Positions 25,769 through 35,793 of a DNA stretch of 64,000 nucleotides are shown one piece after another (the stretch's first letter is position 1; each line of letters begins with the position of its first letter). Below the pieces are notes generated by a model. It did no database searches. It was not told the origin of the DNA and saw nothing but the letters and a program-made list of their open reading frames with translations. Origin of the DNA: Shewanella sp. HN-41 (GTDB lineage: Bacteria > Pseudomonadota > Gammaproteobacteria > Enterobacterales > Shewanellaceae); assembly GCF_000217915.1 (NCBI RefSeq), contig NZ_AFOZ01000044.1, positions 62,001 through 126,000 of the forward strand, in the 5' to 3' direction. The position numbers and the translations under genes were made by a program.

Positions 25769-26842
25769 ATGAAACTTAAGCGTGAATTTTATCAACTTCC
25801 ATTACAGTTTGATTTAGAAAGAATGCAGCGAGAGATTGCACAATTTTCTGATTCTGAGTGGGTACCGCACCATGAGAATTTTAAGGGAAACTCAGCTATA
25901 CCATTAATATCTGTCAATGGTGAATTTAACAATGACTTTAGGGGGATCATGCAGCCAACGTCAGCATTGCTCAGATGTGAATATCTGCAGCAAGTTATTG
26001 CTTCATTTGGCGAAGTGGTTGGTCGAACTCGATTGATGAAACTTGATGCTGGATGTGAAGTACCTTTACATTCAGATATTAACTATCACTGGTATAAACG
26101 TGTTAGAGTACATATTCCCATAACTACCACCGAAACTGTGATTTTTCAATGTGGTGATAAACGTATACATATGGCTGCTGGTGATTGTTGGATTTTTGAC
26201 TCATGGAAATTCCATAAAGTTGAAAATAATAGTAACCAACCCCGAGTCCATTTAGTCATTGACTTTGCTGGTTCAAGTCGCTTTTGGGATATGATTGAAG
26301 ATATACCAGAGAATGGTTTAATATCGGGTAAACTCCTTAATTATCAACCTAAAAAACAGGTCAAACTTCGTACTGAAAAAAACAACTATCAAATCATCAT
26401 GTCGCCAGGTGAAATAGAATTATTAGTGACTGATTTAATAACCGATGTTCAATTATGTCACGTAAGTTCTGAATCAACAAAGATACAATTTTATAGGCTA
26501 TTAAGAAATTTTGTATCAGATTGGCGTGAATTATGGCTCTTATATGGCGAAGATCAAACTGGCTGGCCCTTTTTTCATCGTTTACGAAATGAAGTATTAA
26601 AAAATGTAAGTCAATTTGATAAAAATATCTTCATTACAAATGGTACTTCAGCAGTAAAAACTTTGGCACAGTTGATAATAGGTCCATCAATGAATGTAGA
26701 TTTGACGTCACAACAAACCTCTCCTAGCATTGTCAAACCCCTTAATTCACCTGAACCGACAAAGATAGGATTAACTCGAAATAGTCCATGTCATTGTGGC
26801 TCTGGTGAGAAATATAAAAATTGTCATGGAAAGTTAAGTTAG
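25769..26842 (+). CDS. Aspartyl/asparaginyl beta-hydroxylase-domain protein with C-terminal SEC-C motif
   Basis: A 357-residue protein. The first ~170 residues are an AspH-type Fe(II)/2-oxoglutarate oxygenase: His101-x-Asp103 in PLHSDINYHW, the distal His149 in KFHKVEN and Arg159 (QPRVHLVID) to bind 2-oxoglutarate. A middle helical region (190-300) has no family I know. The end is CHCGSGEKYKNCHG (341-354), again a complete SEC-C zinc motif. The two neighbouring enzymes therefore share a tail, which may dock them to the same partner. A terminator follows. Confidence 0.8.
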   Translation: MKLKREFYQLPLQFDLERMQREIAQFSDSEWVPHHENFKGNSAIPLISVNGEFNNDFRGIMQPTSALLRCEYLQQVIASFGEVVGRTRLMKLDAGCEVPLHSDINYHWYKRVRVHIPITTTETVIFQCGDKRIHMAAGDCWIFDSWKFHKVENNSNQPRVHLVIDFAGSSRFWDMIEDIPENGLISGKLLNYQPKKQVKLRTEKNNYQIIMSPGEIELLVTDLITDVQLCHVSSESTKIQFYRLLRNFVSDWRELWLLYGEDQTGWPFFHRLRNEVLKNVSQFDKNIFITNGTSAVKTLAQLIIGPSMNVDLTSQQTSPSIVKPLNSPEPTKIGLTRNSPCHCGSGEKYKNCHGKLS

Positions 26843-26869
26843 TCTAGTATCAATAAAGACCTACCCTTT

Positions 26870-26906
26870 AATAACACTGTTCACTTATAGTGAGCAGTGT
26901 TATTAT
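26870..26906 (+). terminator. Terminator-like hairpin after the AspH gene
   Basis: A 15-bp stem, AATAACACTGTTCAC (26870-26884) with GTGAGCAGTGTTATT (26890-26904), one mismatch. Confidence 0.75.
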
Positions 26907-27238
26907 TTAAGGTACATCTTCATAGTTTCAAATTAACACTTCTGGGATATACTTCTTTATTCCAGAAGATAAAATTCGCTATTTATTCATCTGGTTTTTA
27001 ATGAGATTGCAAGAAAATAACATTCCATGTAACTCTTTTCAAATCCACTATGGCAAACTATCTGACGCATTATACACTTATGAGTAGCTCGTATTTTTCT
27101 GGCGAGCAAAGCTGATATTGTCGGTGGCGGTTTGTCAAATCACATCATATGCACAAAGTAGAGCTAATCCATCTCGATGAGGATGAACAAGCTCCGGCCT
27201 ATCCAAGCATTTTTATGCTAAATATTCTATATAATTTA
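26907..27238. other. AT-rich intergenic region
   Basis: Convergent gap between the AspH gene and the TPR-sulfotransferase. A 41-codon frame from 27149 running into the end of the convergent gene has no ribosome-binding site; I see no other feature. Confidence 0.45.
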
Positions 27239-28849
27239 CTATATAGACCGCTTTTGATTAGATTTTTCGCTTAACAAACTATTTTTAACTTTAGCATTAA
27301 TCTCCTCAAAATCGAGATAGTCTTGCTCCATAAATGATTGATATTTTTCGCATTGCCCTATAGCTTTAGTGTTCATTGGCTGTCTAACTTGACTTGCACT
27401 AGGTGTCAAGACAGGTCGTGTAGATTGATAAAAATTAAGACAATCAGTTTCAAATTCTACACCACAGTAAGCCAACAACTTAGGAATTTGATCGTCAGGC
27501 TGAGTAACCAGTTTTTCGAAGCAAAGATGATAAATATCCTGCGGAAATAGGTGATCCCAATGCTCCATCAATGCAAGATAATTTTCCCAATACACTTTGA
27601 TATTCTCTAATGAATAGGAATAATTATGACCGACACTGAAGTATTGTTTAAATACACTGAGAGCATTGTCAGTAGTATGACGAATGACATTAATAATTTT
27701 AGCCTGTGGAAAAAGTGTTTTGATCAAACCGACATGGAGAAAGTTATTGGGGTTCTTATCAATAAAGTAATAAGGCACCTCTGAAAAGTACTGAGCTGAT
27801 TCTTGTAAATATTGCTGTTGAAACTGGTTTATTTGCTGTTGACTCAAATTGGCCAGTTGTTTGGCATAGCCACCTGCTTGGTCAAGTGTTAGCGCTATTC
27901 TTTCTATATAGGGTAGCTCATCAGTGGCACCAATTAAACTATGACTTGCAAGAATCTGTTCAACTAGTGTAGTGCCAGAACGGGGCATACCAACAATGAA
28001 AATGGGTACTGGATGTTCAGAAACTGCCATACGTGAAGTCAAGTTTGTGTGAATCAGTGATTGTGCAGTGTTAATAAACAAAGTCTTTTTAAATGGTTTT
28101 AGTGGCACTAAGAGATTATTAGCTTGAACCATAGCATCAAATGCCAGTTTATTCTCACCTGACTGTTCATATATCCGATTCAATGTATACAGTAATAGCG
28201 CAAGACTTGCATCAGACTGCACAGGATTATTTACAGCATTGATGACCGCAACTTTATCCATTTCTGAGAAGATATAATTTTTCAGATCCGCTAGCCCCCA
28301 AAATCCGGCAGCCTTCTTATCTGGTTTTTCGACAATAAATTCATGGTAATAAGATGCAGCCAGTTGAGTATTACCAGTCGCTTTGTAGATATGGCCTAAA
28401 TTTAATTTTACAGCAGCATTATCATAATGATTTGTGGCACAATAGTTTAGCTTGTCGGTTGCCAAAACCATATTTCCAATTTGTAATGCTGCCATACCGA
28501 GTTTAAAGTGTAACTCGAGATCGTCTGGAAAGATATTGATAAGACAATTTAGAATATCGATTTGCTCAAAATAACGCTGCAGTGTTTCTAACAAATGCAG
28601 TTTACCTCTAAGCGCATTCACCGAATTTGGCTCAAGTATTAAAATGGCGTCGAATTTACTTTCAGCATCTTTGAAATCATTCGCTTCAAATGCGAGTTGC
28701 GCCAAAATCAATAATGCATCTAGGTTTTGAGGTTGACGACGAATAACTTTTCGCGCATATCTACTCGCAGATGAAAATTGTCTCGCAGCGAAGCAGGCCT
28801 TGGCTTCTTTTAGATATTGTTCTTCTTGGCTCAAGAGACACTCCCACAT
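27239..28849 (-). CDS. TPR-repeat sulfotransferase
   Basis: A 536-residue protein. The first ~190 residues are tetratricopeptide repeats (for example QNLDALLILAQLAFEANDF and AAVKLNLGHIYKATGNTQLA). A sulfotransferase domain follows (about 280-520) with the PAPS loop IFIVGMPRSGTTLVEQIL (283-300) and a 3'-phosphate motif around INVIRHTTDNALS. The TPR part may bind the acceptor protein or peptide, as in other TPR-fused sulfotransferases. It is convergent to the SEC-C pair and equally AT-rich, so it belongs to the same island. Confidence 0.85.
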   Translation of the reverse strand: MWECLLSQEEQYLKEAKACFAARQFSSASRYARKVIRRQPQNLDALLILAQLAFEANDFKDAESKFDAILILEPNSVNALRGKLHLLETLQRYFEQIDILNCLINIFPDDLELHFKLGMAALQIGNMVLATDKLNYCATNHYDNAAVKLNLGHIYKATGNTQLAASYYHEFIVEKPDKKAAGFWGLADLKNYIFSEMDKVAVINAVNNPVQSDASLALLLYTLNRIYEQSGENKLAFDAMVQANNLLVPLKPFKKTLFINTAQSLIHTNLTSRMAVSEHPVPIFIVGMPRSGTTLVEQILASHSLIGATDELPYIERIALTLDQAGGYAKQLANLSQQQINQFQQQYLQESAQYFSEVPYYFIDKNPNNFLHVGLIKTLFPQAKIINVIRHTTDNALSVFKQYFSVGHNYSYSLENIKVYWENYLALMEHWDHLFPQDIYHLCFEKLVTQPDDQIPKLLAYCGVEFETDCLNFYQSTRPVLTPSASQVRQPMNTKAIGQCEKYQSFMEQDYLDFEEINAKVKNSLLSEKSNQKRSI

Positions 28850-29399
28850 CTTGTTAATGAGTATTTATCATAAAGTAAGTTAAATATTAATGTAAGACAG
28901 TATAAACAAGTTTACCTTTAGGCTAAAGCCTTCACTGACTTAAAATCTACGTGGCAAAATTTCACGGGAAGCTCTACAAGAAGAGTAACTCACTATCCAC
29001 TTTATAGGAGTTCCACAGACTGGGGGTTTTGGATTTTGAGTTTTGTTGTATAGATATCGCTCAATAATATATCGGTAGCAAGAGCACAGGGCTATTTCAT
29101 TTAACGCAATGAGTGATAAAGCTGTTAGTTTCCCCTGAATTCACTAAGAATTAACAGTTTAACCCTAATGAATTAAGTCATTAGGGGATTTATTGTCTCT
29201 TTGCAGTCTGTCTCTCCTTCCTGTCATTTCATGTTTCTTTTGTGCAAGCGTGAGACATTTTGCTTTGTGAGCTAAGGCGCATTTTGGTTGATCTATAGTA
29301 TAAATCTTTGATCTATTGCACGAATTTACTTTAAGCTCAAAAACTTATCCTATAAAGCTCACTCAGATGGGATACGTGTATTCTATTTGCAGTATTAAC
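28850..29399. other. Intergenic region with one terminator-like hairpin
   Basis: About 550 nt without a gene. A perfect stem CCCTAATGA/TCATTAGGG lies at 29163-29186, followed by TTTATTG. I looked for an FNR box before the NapH-like gene and found only TTGATCTA-type halves, not a convincing site. Confidence 0.5.
29163..29190. terminator. Hairpin in the 28.85-29.4 kb gap
   Basis: 9-bp perfect stem with a 6-nt loop (29163-29171 with 29178-29186) and a weak T-rich tail. No gene ends directly before it, so its owner is unclear. Confidence 0.5.
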
Positions 29400-30614
29400 A
29401 TGACTTTTATTGAATCCCTTACCCTGATGCTGGCCCTGATGTATATCGCATCCTTAAGCTATTGGAGCGGTAAAAAATGGGGGGCTGTGACCACTTTACT
29501 CTTAAGTCTCGGCGCCGTGGCGATTAGCCTCTACTGGCCCTTGGCGCTCGCCCTGCTCATTGCCTTGCCGCTTTCGCTTATTGCCAATAAGGTTACCCCG
29601 GCGGAGTTTAAGGGCGAGATAAAAATCAACACTCTACGCGAAGGCTGCCAACATCTGCTCGCCCTCTCGCTGTTTATCGTCGCCATTCAATACTGCATCA
29701 ATGTCATACAACTAGAGCAAGGTATCACCCCTTGGTTGATGCGCCCCGATGTCGTCGATGCCTTCTTGCCTATCGCTGGCGGAATTGAGCTAAAAGCCAT
29801 AGTGACGCTCAATCTGTGGGACCAAACCCACCCTGCTGCGGCCGTAATGCTCGCCGCCGTGCTACTGACGGGTTTACTCTGCAAACGCGCCTTTTGTGGC
29901 TGGGCCTGTCCCTTGGGGCTTGCTGGCGAATACCTCTACGCCTTACGCAAACGCTTTATCAAGGCCGAACTGGCGCCGCCCGCATGGTTAGACTGGCCAC
30001 TACGAATGCTGAAGTATTTATTACTGCTGGCGCTTTTTTACATCATCATCGGTATGCCCAGCGAGTCGATACCCTATTATCTGCAGGGCAATTACCACAA
30101 GATTGCCGACCTTAAGATGGCACTGTTTTTTGTGACGCCAGGACTCATCACCTTAGCCTGCTTCGCGCTGATCCTCGCCCTAGCAGCTTGGCGTCGCCAA
30201 GGTTTTTGCCGCTACTTGTGTCCCTATGGCGCCATGCTCGGGATCTTAAGTTTTGCTAGCCCACTCAAGATCCGCCGCGATACTCAGCATTGTCTGATTG
30301 AAGCCAAGGGCATGAAGTGCGACAAATGTACCCGCGCCTGCCCGGCCAATATCATAGTGCACACCAAAACCACGATTCGCAGCGACGAATGCCAAGCCTG
30401 TATGCGCTGTGTGGCCGCCTGCCCTAAATCGGCGGCGCTCGGTTTTAGCCTTAAATCTGGCCACAGCATTAGCCATAAGGGCTTGTTAGTCTTGTTATTA
30501 TTGGCGCTATTTGCCCTGCCACTGGGTGCCTATTTAGCGGGCTTCTGGCATAGCCAAACACCGGATAATATTCGCATGGAACTTATCCAAGTGATTGACC
30601 GAGTTGGCCATTAA
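29400..30614 (+). CDS. NapH/NosR-type 4Fe-4S polyferredoxin membrane protein
   Basis: About 404 residues from MTFIESL; a longer frame from 29316 lacks a plausible signal. Several membrane helices carry the two cytoplasmic-edge cysteine motifs CGWACPLG and CRYLCPYGA typical of NapH/NosR/CcoG proteins, followed by two ferredoxin motifs (CDKCTRACP and CQACMRCVAACP). Such proteins pass electrons from quinol or reduced ferredoxin to a periplasmic enzyme. No oxidoreductase partner is adjacent, so the electron acceptor cannot be named from this window. A strong terminator follows. Confidence 0.82.
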   Translation: MTFIESLTLMLALMYIASLSYWSGKKWGAVTTLLLSLGAVAISLYWPLALALLIALPLSLIANKVTPAEFKGEIKINTLREGCQHLLALSLFIVAIQYCINVIQLEQGITPWLMRPDVVDAFLPIAGGIELKAIVTLNLWDQTHPAAAVMLAAVLLTGLLCKRAFCGWACPLGLAGEYLYALRKRFIKAELAPPAWLDWPLRMLKYLLLLALFYIIIGMPSESIPYYLQGNYHKIADLKMALFFVTPGLITLACFALILALAAWRRQGFCRYLCPYGAMLGILSFASPLKIRRDTQHCLIEAKGMKCDKCTRACPANIIVHTKTTIRSDECQACMRCVAACPKSAALGFSLKSGHSISHKGLLVLLLLALFALPLGAYLAGFWHSQTPDNIRMELIQVIDRVGH

Positions 30615-30640
30615 CTCTCTAATCTGTTGATAAATTGACA

Positions 30641-30672
30641 TAAAAAGGTGCAGAGTAAACTGCACCTTATAT
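30641..30672. terminator. Bidirectional terminator between the NapH-like gene and katG
   Basis: Perfect 9-bp stem AAGGTGCAG (30645-30653) with CTGCACCTT (30660-30668), A-rich before and T-rich after. Confidence 0.85.
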
Positions 30673-30699
30673 ATTCACGATAAGCTTAAATGTCAGTGA

Positions 30700-32885
30700 C
30701 TAAGCCAGATCGAACCTATCGGCGTTCATCACCTTAGTCCAAGCGGCCACAAAGTCGTGCACAAACTTCTCCTTGGCATCATCCTGCGCATACACCTCAG
30801 CATAGGCGCGCAGAATGGAGTTAGAGCCAAACACTAGGTCGACGCGGGTGGCGGTCCACTTCACTGTGCCGGTTTTACGCTCGACAATCTCATACAGATT
30901 GCTGCCAGCAGGCTTCCAGTTGTAGGCCATGTCGGTAAGATTCACAAAGAAATCATTGGTTAACACACCCACTTTGTCGGTAAACACGCCGTGACGCGTG
31001 CCGCCATAGTTAGTGCCTAACACCCGCATTCCTCCGATCAGCACAGTCATCTCATGGGCGGTTAATCCCATCAGTTGAGTGCGATCGAGCATCATCTCCT
31101 CGGGCTGAACCACATAATCCTTTTTCTGCCAGTTGCGATAGGCATCGTGCAAGGGCTCAAGCACAGCAAAGGATTCCACATCTGTCATTGCCTGCGTCGC
31201 ATCACCACGGCCGGGGATAAAGGGCACAGTCACTTTCACTCCCGCATCCTGAGCGGCCTTTTCAACCGCTGCGGCGCCGCCGAGTACGATTAAGTCGGCG
31301 ATGCTGACTTTTTTACTTAAGCTTGCCTGCAACTCAGTCAACACCTTGAGCACCTTTTGCAGCCGCTCGGGTTCGTTAGCCTGCCAATCCTTTTGCGGCG
31401 CCAACCGAATACGAGCACCGTTGGCACCACCACGGAAATCCGAGCCACGGAAGGTGCGCGCGCTGTCCCATGCGGTAGCAACCAGTTCAGATACGCTGAG
31501 TCCAGAGGCTAATAATTTCGCCTTAAGTTCGACAATCTCACTGGCATCTAAGCGGTAGTCGACACGTGGGATGGGGTCTTGCCAAAGCAGATCTTCACTC
31601 GGGACTTCAGGGCCCAAGTAGCGGCTCTTAGGCCCAAGATCGCGATGGGTTAACTTAAACCAAGCACGGGCAAATACTTCGGAGAAATAGGCGGGATCCT
31701 GATAAAACTTCTCGGAGATTTTGCGATACTCTGGGTCCATCTTCATCGCCATATCCGCATCCGTCATGATGGGATTAAACTTGCGATTGGGATCGCCCAC
31801 TGAGACGACTTTATCTTCTTCTTTGATATTAATCGGTTCCCACTGTGAGGCGCCCGCAGGGCTCTTTTTCAATTCCCAATCGTAATTTAACAGCAAGTAG
31901 AAATAGCCGTTATCCCACTGGGTTGGATGGGTCGTCCAGGCGCCTTCGAGGCCACTGGTCACGGCATTAGCACCTGTACCGGGACCTTTTTTATTGAGCC
32001 AGCCCAAACCTTGGGCCTCGAGATCTTCGCCCTCGGGCTCTGGGCCAAGATCCTGCGCCTTACCATTACCATGGCATTTACCCACAGTATGACCGCCGGC
32101 GGTTAAGGCCACAGTTTCCTCATCATTCATCGCCATCCGCGCGAAGGTAACACGCACATCTTGAGCGGTACGCAGAGGATCGGGTTTGCCATCAACCCCT
32201 TCTGGATTCACATAAATCAGCCCCATCATCACCGCGGCCAAGGGGTTTTCAAGGTCACGCTCGCCCGAGTAACGACTGTTGAGATTTTCCGTCGGCGCTA
32301 ACCATTGTTTCTCTGAGCCCCAATAAATGTCCTTCTCGGGGTGCCAAATATCCTCACGACCACCGGCAAAACCGTAGGTTTTCAATCCCATAGACTCGTA
32401 GGCCACATTACCCGCGAGGATCATCAAATCCGCCCACGAGAGCTTATTGCCGTATTTTTCTTAATCGGCCAGAGTAAACGGCGCGCCTTGTCTAAGTTGG
32501 CGTTATCGGGCCAGCTATTGAGTGGGGCAAATCGTTGATTGCCCGTTCCCGCGCCGCCGCGGCCATCGGCAATTCTATAGGTTCCCGCAGAGTGCCATGC
32601 CATACGGATCATCAGGCCGCCATAGTGCCCCCAATCGGCGGGCCACCAGTCTTGGCTGTCGATCATTAAGGTATTGAGGTCGCGCTTTACCGCGGCGAGA
32701 TCTAAGCTATTGAAGGCATCACGATAGTTAAAGTTAGGGTCCATAGGATCCGTTTTCTTATCGTGTTGGTGCAAAATATCGAGATTAAGTGCCTTAGGCC
32801 ACCAATCCATATTGTTGCTGGCGACCGCTGAATTCGCCCCATGCATCACGGGACATTTACCTTGGGAGCTTTGAGTCTTGTCCAT
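30700..32885 (-). pseudogene. katG: Catalase-peroxidase KatG, broken by a 1-nt deletion
   Basis: Two frames make up a complete KatG. The N-terminal part (32885 to about 32460) has the distal-heme segment GGLMIRMAWHSAGTYR; the rest (to 30700) has GLIYVNPEG and RMAMND, giving the Trp-Tyr-Met crosslink residues, and the proximal His in AGGHTVGK. They are split at T5 on the plus strand (32455-32459); one more base restores WPIKKKYGNKLSWADLMIL and a 728-residue enzyme, the normal length. KatG removes hydrogen peroxide with catalase and peroxidase activity. I regard the break as a likely base-call error, since every functional residue is kept. Confidence 0.9.
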
Positions 32886-33184
32886 TAGATATTCCTTTAC
32901 TTAGCTTGCACTAATAGGGAGTAGAGCGTCCTAAAATCTCTACGCAGACGCCCGACTGTCGAAACTTAAGCCTTTACAGGGTGCCAAGGCTTATTGGCAA
33001 TCTTGTGACAGCAGAAGAGACAAATTTGGTAACAAAGACAATGCCATCACTCGGGATTGGCCAACAATTAACCCTAGGCCACATTCGGTAAAACACAATC
33101 TAAATCGGTCAAACGTCGCGATTTTGTGAGCCAGCTCAGGATTAAAAATTAGCCAATCGAGGATAACAAAAATAGAAAAAAATG
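32886..33184. other. katG upstream region
   Basis: About 300 nt without a gene; a TGCCAA/TTGGCA inverted repeat lies at 32978-32995. It should hold the katG promoter; I could not identify a convincing OxyR site. Confidence 0.4.
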
Positions 33185-33216
33185 AACAAAAAAGCCGCTA
33201 TATAAGCTAGCGGCTT
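33185..33216 (-). terminator. Terminator of the SDR-cupin-ADH operon
   Basis: Perfect 9-bp stem AAGCCGCTA (33192-33200) with TAGCGGCTT (33208-33216); a T-run follows on the minus strand. Confidence 0.85.
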
Positions 33217-33239
33217 CATTTGATTGGAGTATTGCGCGA

Positions 33240-34331
33240 TTAGCTGAGCGTCTCTAGCTCACCATTACGCCAAGGTTCAATAACGACTTTGATATGTGGG
33301 TTCGGTTTCATTAACTGCTTGAATGCCCCCGATACCCCATCCATCCCCACTTTACCCGTGAGCAGTTTACGCCAAGGAATCCTCCCCTGTGCCAGCTCCT
33401 CTAAACAGGCCGCAAATTCAGTTGGCTGATAGTAGTAAGAGAAACGCATATCCAGCTCTTTCACCGTGGCATAGGCGTAATTGATGTTGGAGTTTGCGGT
33501 GTGGATGCCCGTCACCACTATGGTGGCTTTGGCTGGCGCACGCTGCACAAAGCCTTCGATCAACTTATGGATACCCACACATTCGAAAATCACCAAGCGT
33601 TGACCCGCGGCAAGTTCAGCGGCGAAGGCGACTTCGTCCTGCTCGCTGGGATTCACCGTATGGGTGGCGCCAAATTCACGGGCTAACTGCAACTTATCGC
33701 CCTGTAAATCCGCAGCCACAATCTTAGCCACGCCGCGTAAGCGTAAAGCTGAGATCACCGCGAGACCAATGGGACCGCAACCAACCACCAGCGCAACATC
33801 CTCGACCTGCACATCACCCCGATTTACTGCATGCAATCCCACAGCTAAGGGTTCAGTCAGTGCCACGGCCTCCGGCGGTAAATGCTCAGGCACAGGCATT
33901 AATAAGGCTTCATCGAGAATAAAATATTCAGAATAGGCCCCATTCACCCCAGGGGTCACCCCCACCCCCGCACCATTTTGGCTCATCAAGATAGGCACAG
34001 AAGTAACCCGCGTTCCTAGTGCCAAGGCTTGCTGTGTCTGTGGGCCAAACTCGACAATTTCGGCACAAAACTCATGCCCGAGCATCACGGGAGCGTGGTT
34101 ATCGACGCCTTCTGGCATCACCCCAAGTTTGCGGTAGAAATCGAACACTTCGTTGTAGTGACGAGTGATATGAATATCCGAGCCACAAATACCACAAGCG
34201 AGGCTACGCACTAACACTTGGCCCGCCTGTGGTCTGGGTAAATCGACCTGTTGCAGGCTGACTTCACCATCCTGCATCACTATTGCTTTCATAGTGGGTG
34301 CATTCATGGTTGACGCATTGTTCATGCTCAT
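33240..34331 (-). CDS. Zinc-dependent alcohol dehydrogenase (2,3-butanediol/threonine dehydrogenase type)
   Basis: About 363 residues of the MDR superfamily. Catalytic zinc ligands appear in CGICGSD and GHEF; the NAD-binding motif is VGCGPIGLAVI. The four-cysteine structural zinc loop is not evident, as in some subfamilies. I chose ATG 34331 because AAGGA stands 7 nt upstream, and the longer frame overlaps the cupin gene. It is the last gene of a three-gene minus-strand operon. The operon probably oxidises a hydroxylated carbonyl compound; the substrate is unknown. Confidence 0.85.
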   Translation of the reverse strand: MSMNNASTMNAPTMKAIVMQDGEVSLQQVDLPRPQAGQVLVRSLACGICGSDIHITRHYNEVFDFYRKLGVMPEGVDNHAPVMLGHEFCAEIVEFGPQTQQALALGTRVTSVPILMSQNGAGVGVTPGVNGAYSEYFILDEALLMPVPEHLPPEAVALTEPLAVGLHAVNRGDVQVEDVALVVGCGPIGLAVISALRLRGVAKIVAADLQGDKLQLAREFGATHTVNPSEQDEVAFAAELAAGQRLVIFECVGIHKLIEGFVQRAPAKATIVVTGIHTANSNINYAYATVKELDMRFSYYYQPTEFAACLEELAQGRIPWRKLLTGKVGMDGVSGAFKQLMKPNPHIKVVIEPWRNGELETLS

Positions 34332-34341
34332 TGCGGGATCC

Positions 34342-34848
34342 TTATTCAGCATCGCTCATACGCGCTAACGCACCAGGCTTGATGTAACGAGGTTTAATCC
34401 CCTGCGCCTTTGCCGCCGCTAACAGGGCTTGCTCAATCCAGCCTGAATCCATAATAAACATTAAGTTACCATCGGTATCAAAGTTAATGTTTGCCCCAGT
34501 AATCACCATCACCCCATCGGCACCTTCGGAATCCGCAGGGCAATGGAAAGTGTGGATAGAACCGCCTGGCTCATACAAATAACTGCCCGCTGTTTGGGGC
34601 TGGTCTGGGTATTCAACATAGTTCCAGCGACCCGCTAGAGTATAGAAATGCACCACACCCGTGTGGAAGTGCTTAGGTAAGGTGATGCCCGGCTTAAACT
34701 TAGCACGGATCACCCAAATGCCGTTTTCAGGGTCTAAAAATAATGGATACACATCGACGCCCGGCAGCGCATTTTTGATGACCTGTTCTTCATTGGTATT
34801 GAGGGTTAATAAAAAGTCTTGATGATTAATCACTTCTGGTAGAGCCAT
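34342..34848 (-). CDS. Cupin dioxygenase of the 2,4'-dihydroxyacetophenone dioxygenase / acetylacetone-cleaving type
   Basis: About 168 residues forming a single cupin barrel. The metal-binding set is the histidines in PKHFHTGVVHFYTL plus the Glu/His around EPGGSIHTFH. Family members cleave C-C bonds in beta-diketones or hydroxyacetophenones. The start at 34848 (MALPEVINHQD) has GAGGA upstream and is better than the 34941 start, which lies in the SDR gene. It sits between an SDR and an ADH, suggesting a short catabolic route for a carbonyl compound. Confidence 0.8.
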   Translation of the reverse strand: MALPEVINHQDFLLTLNTNEEQVIKNALPGVDVYPLFLDPENGIWVIRAKFKPGITLPKHFHTGVVHFYTLAGRWNYVEYPDQPQTAGSYLYEPGGSIHTFHCPADSEGADGVMVITGANINFDTDGNLMFIMDSGWIEQALLAAAKAQGIKPRYIKPGALARMSDAE

Positions 34849-34894
34849 GTTTGCATTCCTCATTGTTGTTATTGTGTTGTGGGTCGAACGACCA

Positions 34895-35656
34895 CTACCC
34901 CAGCAGTGGATATTTAAAATTTTCAAAGCCGTCGGAGGCATTTACAGTGCAGCCATTGATGCAATTGGCCTCGTCACTGACGAGAAACGCCACCACATCG
35001 GCAATCTCATTCGGCTGCGTAAATTCCTGACGCATCTGTTCTTTTCGAATGTGCTCCCATAATCCCAGCGCCTCGTACTGGCGCAGCATAGGCGTATCGA
35101 CGCGACCTGGAGCGACAGCGCAGACCCGCACACCAAGCGGCGCAAACTCAAGCGCTGCACACTTAGTCATCATATCGACGGCCGCCTTGCTGACATTGTA
35201 GGTAAAGGTCATTTCTGAGGCGATTTGCGCATAAACAGAAGAGGTATTTAAAATCACCCCCTGAGTGCCTTGGGCTTGAAATTGGCGTCCACCGGCGAGA
35301 ATGCCGTGATACACCCCTTTTTGGTTCACATTGGTGACAGGTTCAAAATCACTTACGGGATCATGGTCTAACAGTGGCTTAGCCAAGCCAATACCGGCGT
35401 TATTGATCAGAATATCGAGCTGACCAAACTGCTTGGCCGCATGCTTGACCATAGCTTCAACTTGGCTGTAGTCGGTCACATCGACGCGAAAGGTCGAGAG
35501 TTTGTCGGCTGGAAAATCATTAAAAATCTTGAGCGCATCGGCTGACAGATCGGCAGCGACGACGCGAGCCCCTTCGGCGAGTAGTTTACGGATGATGGCT
35601 TGCCCTATGCCCCCGGCGGCCCCCGTCACCACGGCGATTTTATTCAGTAAACGCAT
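34895..35656 (-). CDS. Short-chain dehydrogenase/reductase
   Basis: A 253-residue classical SDR: TGAAGGIGQ near the N-terminus for NAD(P), NNAGIG, and the catalytic YNVSK. It is the first gene of the operon and divergent from an AraC-type activator 137 nt away. The substrate is probably a keto or hydroxy intermediate handled together with the cupin dioxygenase and the zinc ADH. Confidence 0.87.
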   Translation of the reverse strand: MRLLNKIAVVTGAAGGIGQAIIRKLLAEGARVVAADLSADALKIFNDFPADKLSTFRVDVTDYSQVEAMVKHAAKQFGQLDILINNAGIGLAKPLLDHDPVSDFEPVTNVNQKGVYHGILAGGRQFQAQGTQGVILNTSSVYAQIASEMTFTYNVSKAAVDMMTKCAALEFAPLGVRVCAVAPGRVDTPMLRQYEALGLWEHIRKEQMRQEFTQPNEIADVVAFLVSDEANCINGCTVNASDGFENFKYPLLG

Positions 35657-35737
35657 AACGGCCCTCTTTTTATATTTATCAATTTATTATTAAGGTGTTG
35701 TTAATTTAGACGCTTTATTACACATCTTCTTGACTTT

Positions 35738-35767
35738 TTACGAGCCAAATTTGATATATTACGAGTC
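35738..35767. promoter_or_regulatory. AraC-type direct-repeat operator
   Basis: Two copies of TTACGAGYC, at 35738-35746 (TTACGAGCC) and 35759-35767 (TTACGAGTC), spaced exactly 21 bp, two helical turns. This is the layout bound by AraC-family dimers, and it lies between the regulator gene and the operon it faces. Confidence 0.7.
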
Positions 35768-35793
35768 TTATAACAAAGTGAACTAAGCGTCCC

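Noticed and set aside
27149..27274. 41-codon frame starting MHKVELIHLDEDE
   Set aside because: No ribosome-binding site and overlaps the 3' end of the TPR-sulfotransferase; no similarity to a peptide precursor that I can support.
29240..29399. Possible FNR box upstream of the NapH-like gene
   Set aside because: Only half-sites of the TTGAT type; no TTGAT-N4-ATCAA dyad.
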